Of a stretch of DNA of 64,000 nt, positions 8,960 to 17,452 are shown one piece after another. The notes under the pieces were generated by a model. It was not told the DNA's origin. It did no database searches and saw only the letters and a list, made by a program, of their open reading frames with translations. Numbering within the stretch: position 1 is the stretch's first letter; each line of letters opens with the position of its first letter. This stretch comes from Bifidobacterium erythrocebi (GTDB taxonomy: Bacteria; Actinomycetota; Actinomycetes; Actinomycetales; Bifidobacteriaceae). The stretch covers positions 186,001 to 250,000 of the forward strand of contig NZ_JAAIIF010000009.1 in the NCBI RefSeq assembly GCF_012932675.1, in the 5' to 3' direction. A program made the position numbers and the translations under genes.

Positions 8960-9589
8960 TCAGCTCATGATCCGGCCATTTTCCACATGCAGAACACGAT
9001 CAGCGATTTCCTGCAGCTCCGCCCCTTGATGGGATGCAATGATCACTGCGTTTCCGCGCTCCCTCTGGCGTCTCATCTCTTGCTGGAACGCCATCACGGA
9101 TTCACGGTCCAATCCATTCATCGGTTCATCAAGCAGGATCAGGCGCTGATGTTCCATAAGCGCCTGCACAATCGCCAACTTTTGACGCATGCCCAGTGAG
9201 AAGGATTTCACTTTGTCGCCACGATGCTGCCACAGGCCGAACACCTTCATAAGCCGTTCCGTCTCTTTTTCGTCGAATCCGCCGTCAAGCCCGGCGAGAT
9301 ATTCCAGATTTCCCCAAGCCGTATCCGCGCCGATGAACCCGGGATGCTCGATGAGCACACCGATCTTCTCCGGCAATGCCTCATTGAACACCACCGGCTT
9401 GCCTCCGATGAGAACCCGCCCATCCGTAGGCCGAATGAAACCGCATATCGCCCGCAGCAGCATGGTCTTGCCGGAACCGTTTGGCCCCACCAATCCGCAG
9501 ATCTCGCCGCGTTCGAATCCGCAATTCACATGGTCGAGCACGGTTTTGCGCTTGATTATCTTGGTGTAATCGTGAATCTCAACATACAT
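8960..9589 (-). CDS. ABC transporter ATPase (ABC-2 / bacteriocin-immunity type)
   Basis: A 209-residue nucleotide-binding subunit. Walker A GPNGSGKTMLLRAI (about residue 35), Q-loop region IGVLIEHPGF, signature SFSLGMRQKLAI, Walker B LILLDEPMNGLD and the switch histidine in VIIASHQ are all present, so it should be active. Last gene of a four-gene cluster whose other members are three small membrane proteins (9611-11797). The IEHPGF Q-loop and small size are typical of LanF/BcrA-like exporters that protect from peptide antibiotics or export peptides; this is an inference from architecture, not a demonstrated substrate. Confidence 0.85.
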   Translation of the reverse strand: MYVEIHDYTKIIKRKTVLDHVNCGFERGEICGLVGPNGSGKTMLLRAICGFIRPTDGRVLIGGKPVVFNEALPEKIGVLIEHPGFIGADTAWGNLEYLAGLDGGFDEKETERLMKVFGLWQHRGDKVKSFSLGMRQKLAIVQALMEHQRLILLDEPMNGLDRESVMAFQQEMRRQRERGNAVIIASHQGAELQEIADRVLHVENGRIMS

Positions 9590-9610
9590 GGTTTTTCTCC
9601 TTCGATAATT

Positions 9611-10258
9611 TCAAATGATTTCCATCCGCCTGCATAACGGTATGAGGGAAACGATGACCATCATTGAGACAAGACTCAGGACGGTCAGCCAATGCGGCAA
9701 TCCGCAATGCGAATCAGCCATCAACCATGATTCAACCGGCTTCGCCGACTCCAGAATCATGCAAAGCATCAAAGCGGCGACATACCCTACCGCACGATTA
9801 CCGAGCAGTGTTCCCGCATCACGGATCGCGATGACAAGCAACAATTGCAATGCCGCACAGACGGCAGTACATATCAAAGAACCGCCTTCACCCCATCCTC
9901 CGACGACGCCCACGGTCAATAGCAATGGAACGCCCGTGAAAGCCAGGCAGTATGCAGGCAGGCGAATCAGATAACGCCGGACTTTCCCGCACACGCCACG
10001 CCTGCGTACACATGCCATCGCGTTATTCGACAAAAGAACCGAGCAGGGCCATTCCAGGATGATCAGCATGCCGAATACCAGGAACGCAAGAGGCACTCTA
10101 TTAGCGACTAACGGCCAATCACCCGTATCGTCCGGACTGCCGAAACATCCGAGGAAAACCGATTGCGATGGCTCCCGAATCAAATATTCGAATATCACAG
10201 CGGCATAAGGGACGCAGAGCAGACCGCGGCATATGGCTCGTTGCACGGTTCCATTCAT
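9611..10258 (-). CDS. ABC-2 type membrane subunit (third permease of cluster)
   Basis: 215 residues with about six hydrophobic segments and no soluble domain. The ATG at 10258 overlaps the TGA of the preceding gene as ATGA, so the two are translationally coupled. The gene ends 22 bp before the ATPase. It shows no family motif I can name; the role as exporter membrane subunit rests on position and topology. An open frame upstream of this ATG is only a shadow of the previous gene. Confidence 0.65.
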   Translation of the reverse strand: MNGTVQRAICRGLLCVPYAAVIFEYLIREPSQSVFLGCFGSPDDTGDWPLVANRVPLAFLVFGMLIILEWPCSVLLSNNAMACVRRRGVCGKVRRYLIRLPAYCLAFTGVPLLLTVGVVGGWGEGGSLICTAVCAALQLLLVIAIRDAGTLLGNRAVGYVAALMLCMILESAKPVESWLMADSHCGLPHWLTVLSLVSMMVIVSLIPLCRRMEII

Positions 10259-10980
10259 CGCCAGTCGCCTTTCATATGGTCTTTTCTTGCGTACACCGCC
10301 CTGTTCAATATCGAAAGCAACGGAAACACCGCAATGAAGACCAGACATTTGATGCCGATCGTCACACGCATATCCCCTGGCACGGGGTAGGAGAAGAAAA
10401 ACACCGACTCCAGCCAAATATCGGGCAAACCGGTCAAAGCCCATGGAAGCAGCACCACGGCGGCGAGCATCACGGGCATCACCCGTCCCCATGCAACGCC
10501 ACAGGCAACCATGAGATGCATCACCGAGCCAAGCACAACCAAGGCGAGCAACGTCTGCACGAACAGCGACACCGGCCAAAAGCCACTCACGGACGGTAAT
10601 GCTCCCCCACTCATCGCCCGACACAGCACCGCATACAGCGCACTGTAATAACCGGAAACCGCCGCTGCCGCACACCATAGCCACATATCGTTGACACGTA
10701 ATTGCGAGGAAGCGGAGCGTCTGGCCACTTCCATCGGAGAGCGGTCCACCGTCCCCATCCACAACAGGAATATGAAAGTCGGCGCAATCCACACACCCCA
10801 AAACATGGGGCTGAGGAATCCTACAACAACATTCCCCGTTGCCAGCGATTGCGGAACATACGCCGCCATGCGCAACGATGACAATGCGACGACCATGCCG
10901 CACAGCGCTTTCTCCCACAGCGGAGAGAATCGCCACAAGTGACGCCATTCATAGAGTGTCTCTGTGAAGTTCAATCCCAT
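10255..10980 (-). CDS. ABC-2 type membrane subunit (second permease of cluster)
   Basis: 241 residues with about six membrane segments. The ATG at 10980 is preferred over 11001 because GAGGTG lies 5 nt before it. It overlaps the 3' end of the preceding membrane gene by about 30 bp and the next one by 4 bp. The N-terminus (MGLNFTETLYEWR) is short and cytoplasmic, as in LanE/LanG-like subunits. No enzymatic motif is visible. Confidence 0.65.
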   Translation of the reverse strand: MGLNFTETLYEWRHLWRFSPLWEKALCGMVVALSSLRMAAYVPQSLATGNVVVGFLSPMFWGVWIAPTFIFLLWMGTVDRSPMEVARRSASSQLRVNDMWLWCAAAAVSGYYSALYAVLCRAMSGGALPSVSGFWPVSLFVQTLLALVVLGSVMHLMVACGVAWGRVMPVMLAAVVLLPWALTGLPDIWLESVFFFSYPVPGDMRVTIGIKCLVFIAVFPLLSILNRAVYARKDHMKGDWR

Positions 10981-11797
10981 ACAGCACCTCGGCAAGAACA
11001 AGAGACAGCATTACATTGGCCACAGCACCCCATGCGCCATATGGTCCGGCATCGGCGCTGAAATTCAGGAAAACCACCTGACTGAATTCGTTGGCGACCA
11101 ACTGGGCATGTATCGGCAGAATCGCGGGCAGCAGCCAGATCAGCAACGACACCGCAAAAGGAACCAGTATCTCCACATATCGTTTCCCGATAAACGCCGA
11201 TGCGCCGATCGCAAGGCACGCATACGCTCCGGAAAGCACGAATATCAGCGCAAAAACAACCACCAGCATCAACGGCTGACTGGCCTTATACAAGGGGTAC
11301 AGCCACGAGTCCGCCCGGATGACCGGATAGTACGCAAAATACGGATTCGTCGCAATATGGTCGACACCATCGATGAATGACATATGCGGCTGACGAATGA
11401 CCGCAACCACCAGATTGAGCAGCAGGGGAAGAACCCCTCCGCATCCGCCCAGCACGAATCCGGCGCAGAATGATGAACGCAGCACATCACGTCGCCCGGT
11501 ACGGACAAGCATCATACGTAAACGGCCACTATTCTTCTCATCCGAATACAGTCCGCCACCGGCCAAAGCAGCGATGCACGGCAGCAGCATACAGTATATG
11601 GATCCGCCGGCACCCACATCACTGAACAGCATCATGTAACGGAAGAACGTGGGATCGGATTTCGGTAATACGAATGTGGCATGAAAAGTCGTCCAATAAT
11701 TCAAAGCCACCAGCACTATTCCGATGCCGGCGATGGCAGAGAACCTCCAGCTTCGGAGCGTTCTGGACAACTGTTGGCGCAATAACGAAACACTCAT
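10949..11797 (-). CDS. ABC-2 type membrane subunit (first permease of cluster)
   Basis: 282 residues with about six membrane segments. After the first segment comes a short extracellular stretch, then the cytoplasmic YSDEKNSGRLRMMLVRTGRRDVLRS, the coupling-helix pattern usual in ABC-2 permeases. The upstream sequence has no good ribosome site (GCGGT directly before ATG), so initiation may be weak or the mRNA short-leadered. It opens the exporter operon, 57 bp after the histidine kinase stop and immediately behind an intrinsic terminator. Confidence 0.7.
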   Translation of the reverse strand: MSVSLLRQQLSRTLRSWRFSAIAGIGIVLVALNYWTTFHATFVLPKSDPTFFRYMMLFSDVGAGGSIYCMLLPCIAALAGGGLYSDEKNSGRLRMMLVRTGRRDVLRSSFCAGFVLGGCGGVLPLLLNLVVAVIRQPHMSFIDGVDHIATNPYFAYYPVIRADSWLYPLYKASQPLMLVVVFALIFVLSGAYACLAIGASAFIGKRYVEILVPFAVSLLIWLLPAILPIHAQLVANEFSQVVFLNFSADAGPYGAWGAVANVMLSLVLAEVLYGIELHRDTL

Positions 11798-11807
11798 ACC
11801 GCAAAGA

Positions 11808-11833
11808 TAAAAAAGGCGCGACTATGCCGCGCC
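11808..11833 (-). terminator. Intrinsic terminator after the histidine kinase
   Basis: GGCGCG / CGCGCC stem with a 7-nt loop followed on the minus strand by TTTTTTATC. It separates the two-component genes from the exporter genes although all run the same way, so exporter transcription needs read-through or its own promoter within about 50 bp. Confidence 0.75.
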
Positions 11834-11853
11834 TACAAAAATCATACGAATAG

Positions 11854-13059
11854 TCAGACTTTGGCCCACGGCAGTTCCATCGCGATGGACCATTCGCCAC
11901 CTTCCACGCACCGTTCAACAATGCCTCCTGCATTGCGAACGATAGCCGACACATCCCGCAGTCCAAAACCCGAGGAAAGCGCTTCCGCGTATTCCCTCCT
12001 CGCTTGGCGTCCATCGCCACAGCCATTGGACGACATGATCGTCGTTCGATTCGCGTCGGTCACCACGGTCATGGCATAGTCACCGGGAACGGCATGCTTC
12101 GCGATATTCGACCCCAACTCGCCTACGATGGCGCATACCAATTGGGCCCATTGCCGATCGGGAACACCACCGCGGTCAATCAATATGGCCTCGCCTGTGA
12201 AACCGAGCGCGGCCAGCCGTTCGTCCGTCTCATGCAATGCCGCTCTTACGTCGTCCATGCAAGAGCGATCATCGCCATGGACCGTATCCGACAGACTCGC
12301 CTGTGACGACGTGCCCATGGTTCGCCCATCATCGTCGATCCGACTGGCAACCGGAACAATCACATCCGAACGCAATGCTTTCAGCGCCTGCTCCACAAGT
12401 CGTTCGACCCGCTCATCATGCCCGCCCTGCTCGCTACGGCACAGCAGCACCGCATAACTCAACGTATTCGCCACGGAATCATGCAACGTGTGCATCATAC
12501 GCAGCTGTTCCCTCCGATAGGAAATCTCGCGATCAGCCAACCGTTGGCGCACCAGCAGACTCTGCCATTCGCGCACCACTGATCCGCAAAGCAGCGCAAT
12601 GCAATATGGGGCCAGAATGCCAAGCAACGCAACCGGGGTAGGAAGGTAACCGTCACTCCTCACCAGAAGCACGGCAACGGTTCCCGCCAGAACCACAGCC
12701 AAGCATGCACAGGCTTTCCTCCGGTTTCCCCGCCAAGCCAGCAACGCCAACGCATAGCACGTTCCGATATACTCCAACCCATTGCCTGGAATCGGGGCGG
12801 CAAAAGCAACCACATTGAACACGCTTATCGCATAGGCGGCGGCAATAGGAGCACATGGCAGAACCACATACAGGGCCACGCGCATCGCCATCACTAACCA
12901 CGGCACAAGCGTGGACATGGCACCGGAATCCTCATGCAGCATCCAAGCGGAATACACGGCGTATACGATGCCCACGCAGGAGACGAGAATATCGACGAGA
13001 TTGACGCCGTTCCCCATCTTCCGGGAAAACAGGCGAATACCATGAGAGCTTTTGCCCAC
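11854..13059 (-). CDS. NarL-type sensor histidine kinase (HisKA_3)
   Basis: Membrane sensor: about five N-terminal hydrophobic segments (residues 20-170), a linker helix, then the dimerisation/phosphoacceptor motif MMHTLHDSVANTLSY with the conserved His. The ATP-binding domain follows with the N-box GELGSNIAKHA and a G-box SSGFGLRDVSAIV. There is no large extracellular sensor, as in intramembrane-sensing kinases that watch membrane-active peptides. The GTG at 13059, one base after the regulator stop and behind AAGGA, is preferred; an ATG at 13017 lacks a ribosome site. Coupled to the response regulator upstream and followed by a terminator and an ABC exporter. Confidence 0.85.
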   Translation of the reverse strand: MGKSSHGIRLFSRKMGNGVNLVDILVSCVGIVYAVYSAWMLHEDSGAMSTLVPWLVMAMRVALYVVLPCAPIAAAYAISVFNVVAFAAPIPGNGLEYIGTCYALALLAWRGNRRKACACLAVVLAGTVAVLLVRSDGYLPTPVALLGILAPYCIALLCGSVVREWQSLLVRQRLADREISYRREQLRMMHTLHDSVANTLSYAVLLCRSEQGGHDERVERLVEQALKALRSDVIVPVASRIDDDGRTMGTSSQASLSDTVHGDDRSCMDDVRAALHETDERLAALGFTGEAILIDRGGVPDRQWAQLVCAIVGELGSNIAKHAVPGDYAMTVVTDANRTTIMSSNGCGDGRQARREYAEALSSGFGLRDVSAIVRNAGGIVERCVEGGEWSIAMELPWAKV

Positions 13060-13060
13060 G

Positions 13061-13663
13061 TCAGATGATTCCTTTTTTGACGCACAACCCGATCGCCTGC
13101 GAGCGATTATGAACACCCAACTTCTTATAGGCACTATTCATGTGCGTTTTCACGGTCCCCTCGCTCATGTGCAGCTGACGCGCCACCGCCAGAACCGTTC
13201 GGCCTTTGAGAAAAAGCGTTAACACCTGCCGCTCGGTTTCGGTAAGCACAAGGTTGGCGGCCGATACGCCGCCATCAACCCATGTGGCCGCATCCTCATC
13301 ATGCGCCGCGGCACCGATACGATGCACCAATCGTTCGGTAGGCACGTCTTTATGCACGATAAGGCTCATCCCGACATCGCGCATTCGTGCAGTGTCGACG
13401 GCGAAAGCAGTCATACCGACAATAACGAGATCCAACCAACGTCGATGCAGTGCTTCGGATAACGCGAAGCCGCCCATTCCCGGCATCTCCATATCCGTCA
13501 AGACGACATTCGGGCGGCATGAATCGCGGCTGCACAGGTCAATGGCGTCGGCGGCACCGGTGACCGACCACAGTACCTTCAGAGGCGCTTGACGCTGAAT
13601 GAGAACATGTTCAATGGCCTGTGCAGCCAAAGGGTCATTATCGACAATGCCCAGCGTAAGCAT
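13061..13663 (-). CDS. NarL/LuxR-family response regulator
   Basis: 200 residues. Receiver domain: acidic pair in IVDNDPLAA, phosphoacceptor Asp in VLTDMEMPGMGG, Thr in GMTAFA and Lys in IVHKDVP. The C-terminal LuxR-type helix-turn-helix begins LTETERQVLTLFLKG and ends MSEGTVKTHMNSAYKKLGV. Partner of the kinase encoded directly downstream. The ATG is 20 bp after the alr stop, so alr and the two-component genes may share a transcript. The nearby ABC exporter is the obvious target, by context only. Confidence 0.9.
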   Translation of the reverse strand: MLTLGIVDNDPLAAQAIEHVLIQRQAPLKVLWSVTGAADAIDLCSRDSCRPNVVLTDMEMPGMGGFALSEALHRRWLDLVIVGMTAFAVDTARMRDVGMSLIVHKDVPTERLVHRIGAAAHDEDAATWVDGGVSAANLVLTETERQVLTLFLKGRTVLAVARQLHMSEGTVKTHMNSAYKKLGVHNRSQAIGLCVKKGII

Positions 13664-13683
13664 TCTGCCAGCGCACCTTGCGT

Positions 13684-15042
13684 TTACAGGATGCTTGCCG
13701 GATCGAGCTTGGCGAGATCCTCCGGAGCCAGCACTTCGGGCGCATGCTCGTACAGGCGCGGGATGCGATTGCGCAGGCAGGTGAAAATCTCATAGCTGAT
13801 GGTGTCGGCGGCGCGTGCCCAATCGTCGGCGGTGGGCTCGCCGTATTCCTCGCCACGGCCGGGGCCGAACAGTTCGACAGTGTCGCCTTCCGCGATGCCG
13901 AGTTCGGCGGCGGAGCCGTGCAGGTCGAGGATGAACTGGTCCATGCACACGCGACCGGACACGTGGTAGACGCGCGGGCCCTGCTTGGTCATCACACGCA
14001 CCGGGCCGCCCGGCTTCTCCACATGCTTGGCGCCTTCCATATCGAAACCGGAGGCGGAACGGTGGATGCCGTCCGCGTAGCCCAGCGGCACGATGGCGGT
14101 CGACGTGTCCTGCGGGGTCAGGTAGGTGCGGCCATACGAAATGCCGTGACCGGCCTCGACGTCCTTGACCGTGCCCAGCTGCGCCTGCAACCTCATGGCG
14201 GGCTTGAGCTCGTATGTACTCGGCGTGCCCATCGCCGGATCGGGTTCGTAGCCGTACAGGCCGATGCCGGGGCGGGTGAGTTCGAAATGGATTTCCGGGC
14301 GGTCCAGCGTGGCCGCGGTATTGGCGAGGTGGCGGATGCTCGGCGCGATGCCGGCCTGCTTCATGCGCTCGGTGAACGCGTTGAAGTTCGCGACCTGGCG
14401 GTCGGTGGATTCCACGAATTCGGGAACGTCGGGGCTGTCCGCCACGGCGAGGTGGCTCCACTGGCCGATGACCTTGATGACGCCTTCCTTGGCCAGCGGC
14501 ACGAGCTTGCTGAGCGCCGCGTCGAATCCTTCCGGGGTGAAGCCGTTGCGGCCGAAACCGGAATCGACCTTCACATGCACGCGTGCGGGCTTGCCCAGCT
14601 TGCGGGCGGCTGCGGCGATGGCGTCGATGCCGGCCAGAGAACCGACCGATACGTCGATGTCGTTGTCGATGAGTTCGTCAAAGGGAACGGCCGTGCCGTT
14701 GTATACCCAGGTGAGAATGTGGCAGCGGTCGGGGCCGATTCCCAGCTGACGCAGCAGCAGCGCCTCATGGGATTGCGCGGTGCCGAGCCACGTGGCACCA
14801 CCGGCCAGTGCGGCGAGCGCCGACGGCAGCAGACCATGCCCGTAGGCGTCCGCCTTGACCACGCCCATCACGGCGGTGCCGGACTGCGGGCCGCCCACCG
14901 TGGTGACGAGGTGACGCATATTGTCACGCATCGCCTTCAAATCGACAATTGCCTGCGCCGGGTATTGACGGCGGGCTGCTTCGTAATTGGCCTTGCCCTG
15001 TTCGGATGAAAACGCGATCTCGGGTGCTGCATTCATACTCAT
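13684..15042 (-). CDS. alr: Alanine racemase
   Basis: PLP enzyme that makes D-alanine for peptidoglycan. 452 residues, longer than the usual 360-390 because of an N-terminal extension and a C-terminal tail. Lys63 in VMGVVKADAYGHG is the PLP-binding lysine; the second catalytic Tyr lies in GHGISYGRTY; RPGIGLYGY and PLGYADGIHR are typical. Possible ATGs at 15042 and 15036; neither has a strong ribosome site. It is divergent from the amino-acid permease at 15374 and followed at 20 bp by a two-component system. Confidence 0.95.
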   Translation of the reverse strand: MSMNAAPEIAFSSEQGKANYEAARRQYPAQAIVDLKAMRDNMRHLVTTVGGPQSGTAVMGVVKADAYGHGLLPSALAALAGGATWLGTAQSHEALLLRQLGIGPDRCHILTWVYNGTAVPFDELIDNDIDVSVGSLAGIDAIAAAARKLGKPARVHVKVDSGFGRNGFTPEGFDAALSKLVPLAKEGVIKVIGQWSHLAVADSPDVPEFVESTDRQVANFNAFTERMKQAGIAPSIRHLANTAATLDRPEIHFELTRPGIGLYGYEPDPAMGTPSTYELKPAMRLQAQLGTVKDVEAGHGISYGRTYLTPQDTSTAIVPLGYADGIHRSASGFDMEGAKHVEKPGGPVRVMTKQGPRVYHVSGRVCMDQFILDLHGSAAELGIAEGDTVELFGPGRGEEYGEPTADDWARAADTISYEIFTCLRNRIPRLYEHAPEVLAPEDLAKLDPASIL

Positions 15043-15373
15043 GGTTCACTATTGTCGCGCGCCCTTGTAACAAAATCCACGAATGAATCGCCGCAACCGT
15101 ATATTCCGTGGCATGCATGCGGGCAGAACATACGAGAGCAGATGTCGGGACATGTGTTGGAATAGGTGCGGAGACAGGCGGAAAGCATATGCCGGAACAT
15201 ATGCCGAGACGTATCGCCTGTTTTTCCGTCCCGGCACGTACACTACTGAACCACGTTGTGATTTGCCCCGCATGGGAGACCACACCATTGATTTCTGGCG
15301 TTGAGGCGTGCCAGAGTCCCGGAGCACCGTCCGGTTTTTGCCCAATTTCGCATATTGCATTTGAGAGAGACCA
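15043..15373. other. Divergent intergenic region alr / permease
   Basis: About 330 bases. Apart from two direct copies of CATATGCCG at 15186 and 15198 (12 nt apart) I see no structure. It should carry the promoters of both genes; the permease ribosome site GAGAGACC lies directly before 15374. Confidence 0.4.
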
Positions 15374-16801
15374 ATGGATTTATTCCGCAAAAAGTCGGTG
15401 GACCAGCTTGTTTCCGAAGCGACTCCGCTGAAAAGAACCCTCCGAACCTTCGACCTGACCATGCTTGGCATCGGTGCAATCATCGGTACCGGCATCTTCG
15501 TACTCACCGGTAAAGGCGCACTCACCGCAGGCCCGGCCCTATCCGTATCCTTCCTGATCGCGGCGGTATGCTGCGGTTTCGCAGGCCTGTGCTATGCCGA
15601 GTTCGCTTCCATGGCACCCGTATCCGGTTCCGCATACTCCTACGCCTACCTGGCCTTCGGCGAACTCATCGCCTTCATCATTGGCTGGGATCTGATCTTG
15701 GAATACGCGTTGCAGGCGGCCACCGTTTCGGCCGGCTGGTCGGGCTATTTCAACAAGCTGCTGGAAGGGTTCGGCCTGCATCTGCCCGTCGAACTCACCG
15801 CGGCATACGGCACCACGCCGGGCGTGACCACATACTTCAACCTGCCCGGTTTCGTCATCGTGCTGCTCATCACCTGGCTGCTGTCCATCGGCATCAACCA
15901 GACCAAGAAGGCCAACGACATCATGGTGATGATCAAGCTGGTCATCATCGTGCTGTTCATCATCTGCACGGTCTGGTACGTGAACCCGGCGAACTGGAAG
16001 CCCTTCTCCCCCTACGGCATCTACACGTTCCAGCCCGGTTCCACCCAGCCCTACGGCATCGTTCCCGCCGCTTCGATCGTGTTCTTCAGCTTCATCGGAT
16101 TCGACGCGGTCTCGTCCTCCGCCGAAGAGACCATCAACCCGAACAAGACGCTGCCTCGCGGCATTCTGCTTTCGCTGGTCATCTCCACCGTGCTGTATAT
16201 CGCCATGACCTTCATCATGACCGGCATCGTGCCCTACAAGGAGTTCGCCAAGTTCGTCGATGCTCCTGTCGCCGGCGTGATCCTGGCCACCGGCCTGAAC
16301 TGGCTGGCCGTGATCGTGAATCTCGGCGCGCTCATCGGCATGACCACGGTGATGCTCGTGCAGCTGTACGGCCAGTCCCGCATCTGCTACGCCATGAGCC
16401 GTGACGGCCTGTTCCCGAAGTTCTTCGGCGAAGTGCACCCGAAGTACCACACCCCGTTCAAAGGCACCTGGTTCTTCGGCATCCTCACCGCCATCGCCGG
16501 TGGCTTCATCAACATCAACGTGCTGTTCGAGCTGGTGAACATCGGTACGCTTTCCGCGTTCATCATCGTGTCCGCCGGCGTGCTGTGGATGCGCAAGACC
16601 CAGCCTGACGCCCGCCGTGGCTTCCGCGCCCCTGGCGTGCCGTTCACGCCGATCTGCTCGATCGTGTTCTGCCTGATTCTGATCGGCGGACTCAACTGGG
16701 AGACCTGGCTGCGGTTCGCCGTGTGGTTCGCACTTGGACTGGTGGTGTATTTCGCCTACAGCCGCAAGCGGTCCAAGCTCAATGAGCCGGGACTGTTCTA
16801 G
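15374..16801 (+). CDS. APC-family amino-acid permease (YfnA/CAT type)
   Basis: 475 residues with about twelve to thirteen membrane segments. The start DLFRKKSVDQL...LKRTLRTFDLTMLGIGAIIGTGIFVLTG holds the APC signature glycine motif of the first helix; SGSAYSYAYLAFGELIAFIIGWDLILEYAL and FFSFIGFDAVSSSAEETINPNKTLPRGI are hallmarks of the cationic amino-acid transporter branch. Imports amino acids by proton symport or exchange; substrate not deducible. Single gene, with its own terminator at 16836. Confidence 0.88.
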   Translation: MDLFRKKSVDQLVSEATPLKRTLRTFDLTMLGIGAIIGTGIFVLTGKGALTAGPALSVSFLIAAVCCGFAGLCYAEFASMAPVSGSAYSYAYLAFGELIAFIIGWDLILEYALQAATVSAGWSGYFNKLLEGFGLHLPVELTAAYGTTPGVTTYFNLPGFVIVLLITWLLSIGINQTKKANDIMVMIKLVIIVLFIICTVWYVNPANWKPFSPYGIYTFQPGSTQPYGIVPAASIVFFSFIGFDAVSSSAEETINPNKTLPRGILLSLVISTVLYIAMTFIMTGIVPYKEFAKFVDAPVAGVILATGLNWLAVIVNLGALIGMTTVMLVQLYGQSRICYAMSRDGLFPKFFGEVHPKYHTPFKGTWFFGILTAIAGGFININVLFELVNIGTLSAFIIVSAGVLWMRKTQPDARRGFRAPGVPFTPICSIVFCLILIGGLNWETWLRFAVWFALGLVVYFAYSRKRSKLNEPGLF

Positions 16802-16835
16802 CCGGTAGCTAGCGTTCCCGCGCATTATTCGCGCG

Positions 16836-16884
16836 AAATCCCCTGGATAGGTTGAATGGTTCAGCCGATCCAGGGGATTTTTGC
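16836..16884 (+). terminator. Intrinsic terminator of the permease
   Basis: AAATCCCCTGGAT and ATCCAGGGGATTT form a 12-13-bp stem around a 19-nt loop, followed by TTTTTG. Confidence 0.85.
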
Positions 16885-16971
16885 TATGTGCTCCATATTT
16901 TGCTAGGGCGCTAGCGTTTTGCATGACTCTCATAGTCACGTTATGGCGTTGCAGTTACGGTCGGGATGACC

Positions 16972-17050
16972 GGGGCGTTCGCACGATGCGCACGACACAC
17001 TCAAGGCCGTTCGGCCAAGCTTACGGTCGTGCGCATCGTGCGGACGCCCC
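16972..17050. repeat. 25-bp inverted repeat with structured 29-nt loop
   Basis: Arms 16972-16996 and 17026-17050 pair over 25 bp with one mismatch (GGGGCGT..., ...ACGCCCC). The loop itself holds AAGGCCG/CGGCCAAG-like pairing. A TGCTTTTTCC follows on the plus strand. It lies between two convergent genes; it may be a strong bidirectional terminator or a small structured RNA. Confidence 0.7.
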
Positions 17051-17063
17051 TGCTTTTTCCTAA

Positions 17064-17428
17064 GAGTTTTGGCGATATCCGTGATATGTCGATGAAAGCA
17101 CGGCTCTGGCGTAGCTATACGTGGATAGCGGCCCTATTTGGCGATAGGCATGTTTTGCCAGCGTGACCAAACATGGACGGTATCCTGGAGAAACGCCAGT
17201 GACGGTTGCTCAGCGTAGCCGAACTAAGAGCGCATACGAGAAAGGCAACAGTATCGCCAACCCAACGTAGCCAAATCGGGACAGCCTCCAGCTGAAGTCA
17301 CAACAGAGATCGCTCAACGTAGCCGGATACGGGTGCGTTCCAGAGGAAGCCATGACGAGGATTGCTCAGCGTAGCCAGATAAGGGTGATGTTCAGGAGAC
17401 GCCACGAAAAGCACCGCGCTAATCGCGG
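17064..17428. repeat. Degenerate tandem array with exact 52-bp period (about 6-7 units)
   Basis: The anchor word GCTCAGCGTAGCC or a variant ends at 17220, 17272, 17324 and 17376, exactly 52 nt apart; weaker copies end at 17168 (GCCAGCGTGACC) and about 17115 (CTGGCGTAGC). Outside the anchor the units are diverged, with recurring AGGA(A/G)..GCCA.GA. The period is not a multiple of three and no frame is open, so it is non-coding. The region 16885-17452 otherwise holds only the inverted repeat at 16972. Confidence 0.75.
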
Positions 17429-17452
17429 CGCAGTCGGATCAGCGAAAATGCA

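Noticed and set aside
9611-10948. Very long minus-strand frame spanning two membrane genes
   Set aside because: The upstream part is a shadow of the second permease; only the part from the ATG at 10258, overlapping the prior stop as ATGA, has membrane-protein character.
17064-17428. CRISPR array at the 52-bp repeats
   Set aside because: Conserved word is only about 13 nt and the rest of the unit is partly conserved, unlike repeat/spacer alternation; no cas genes.
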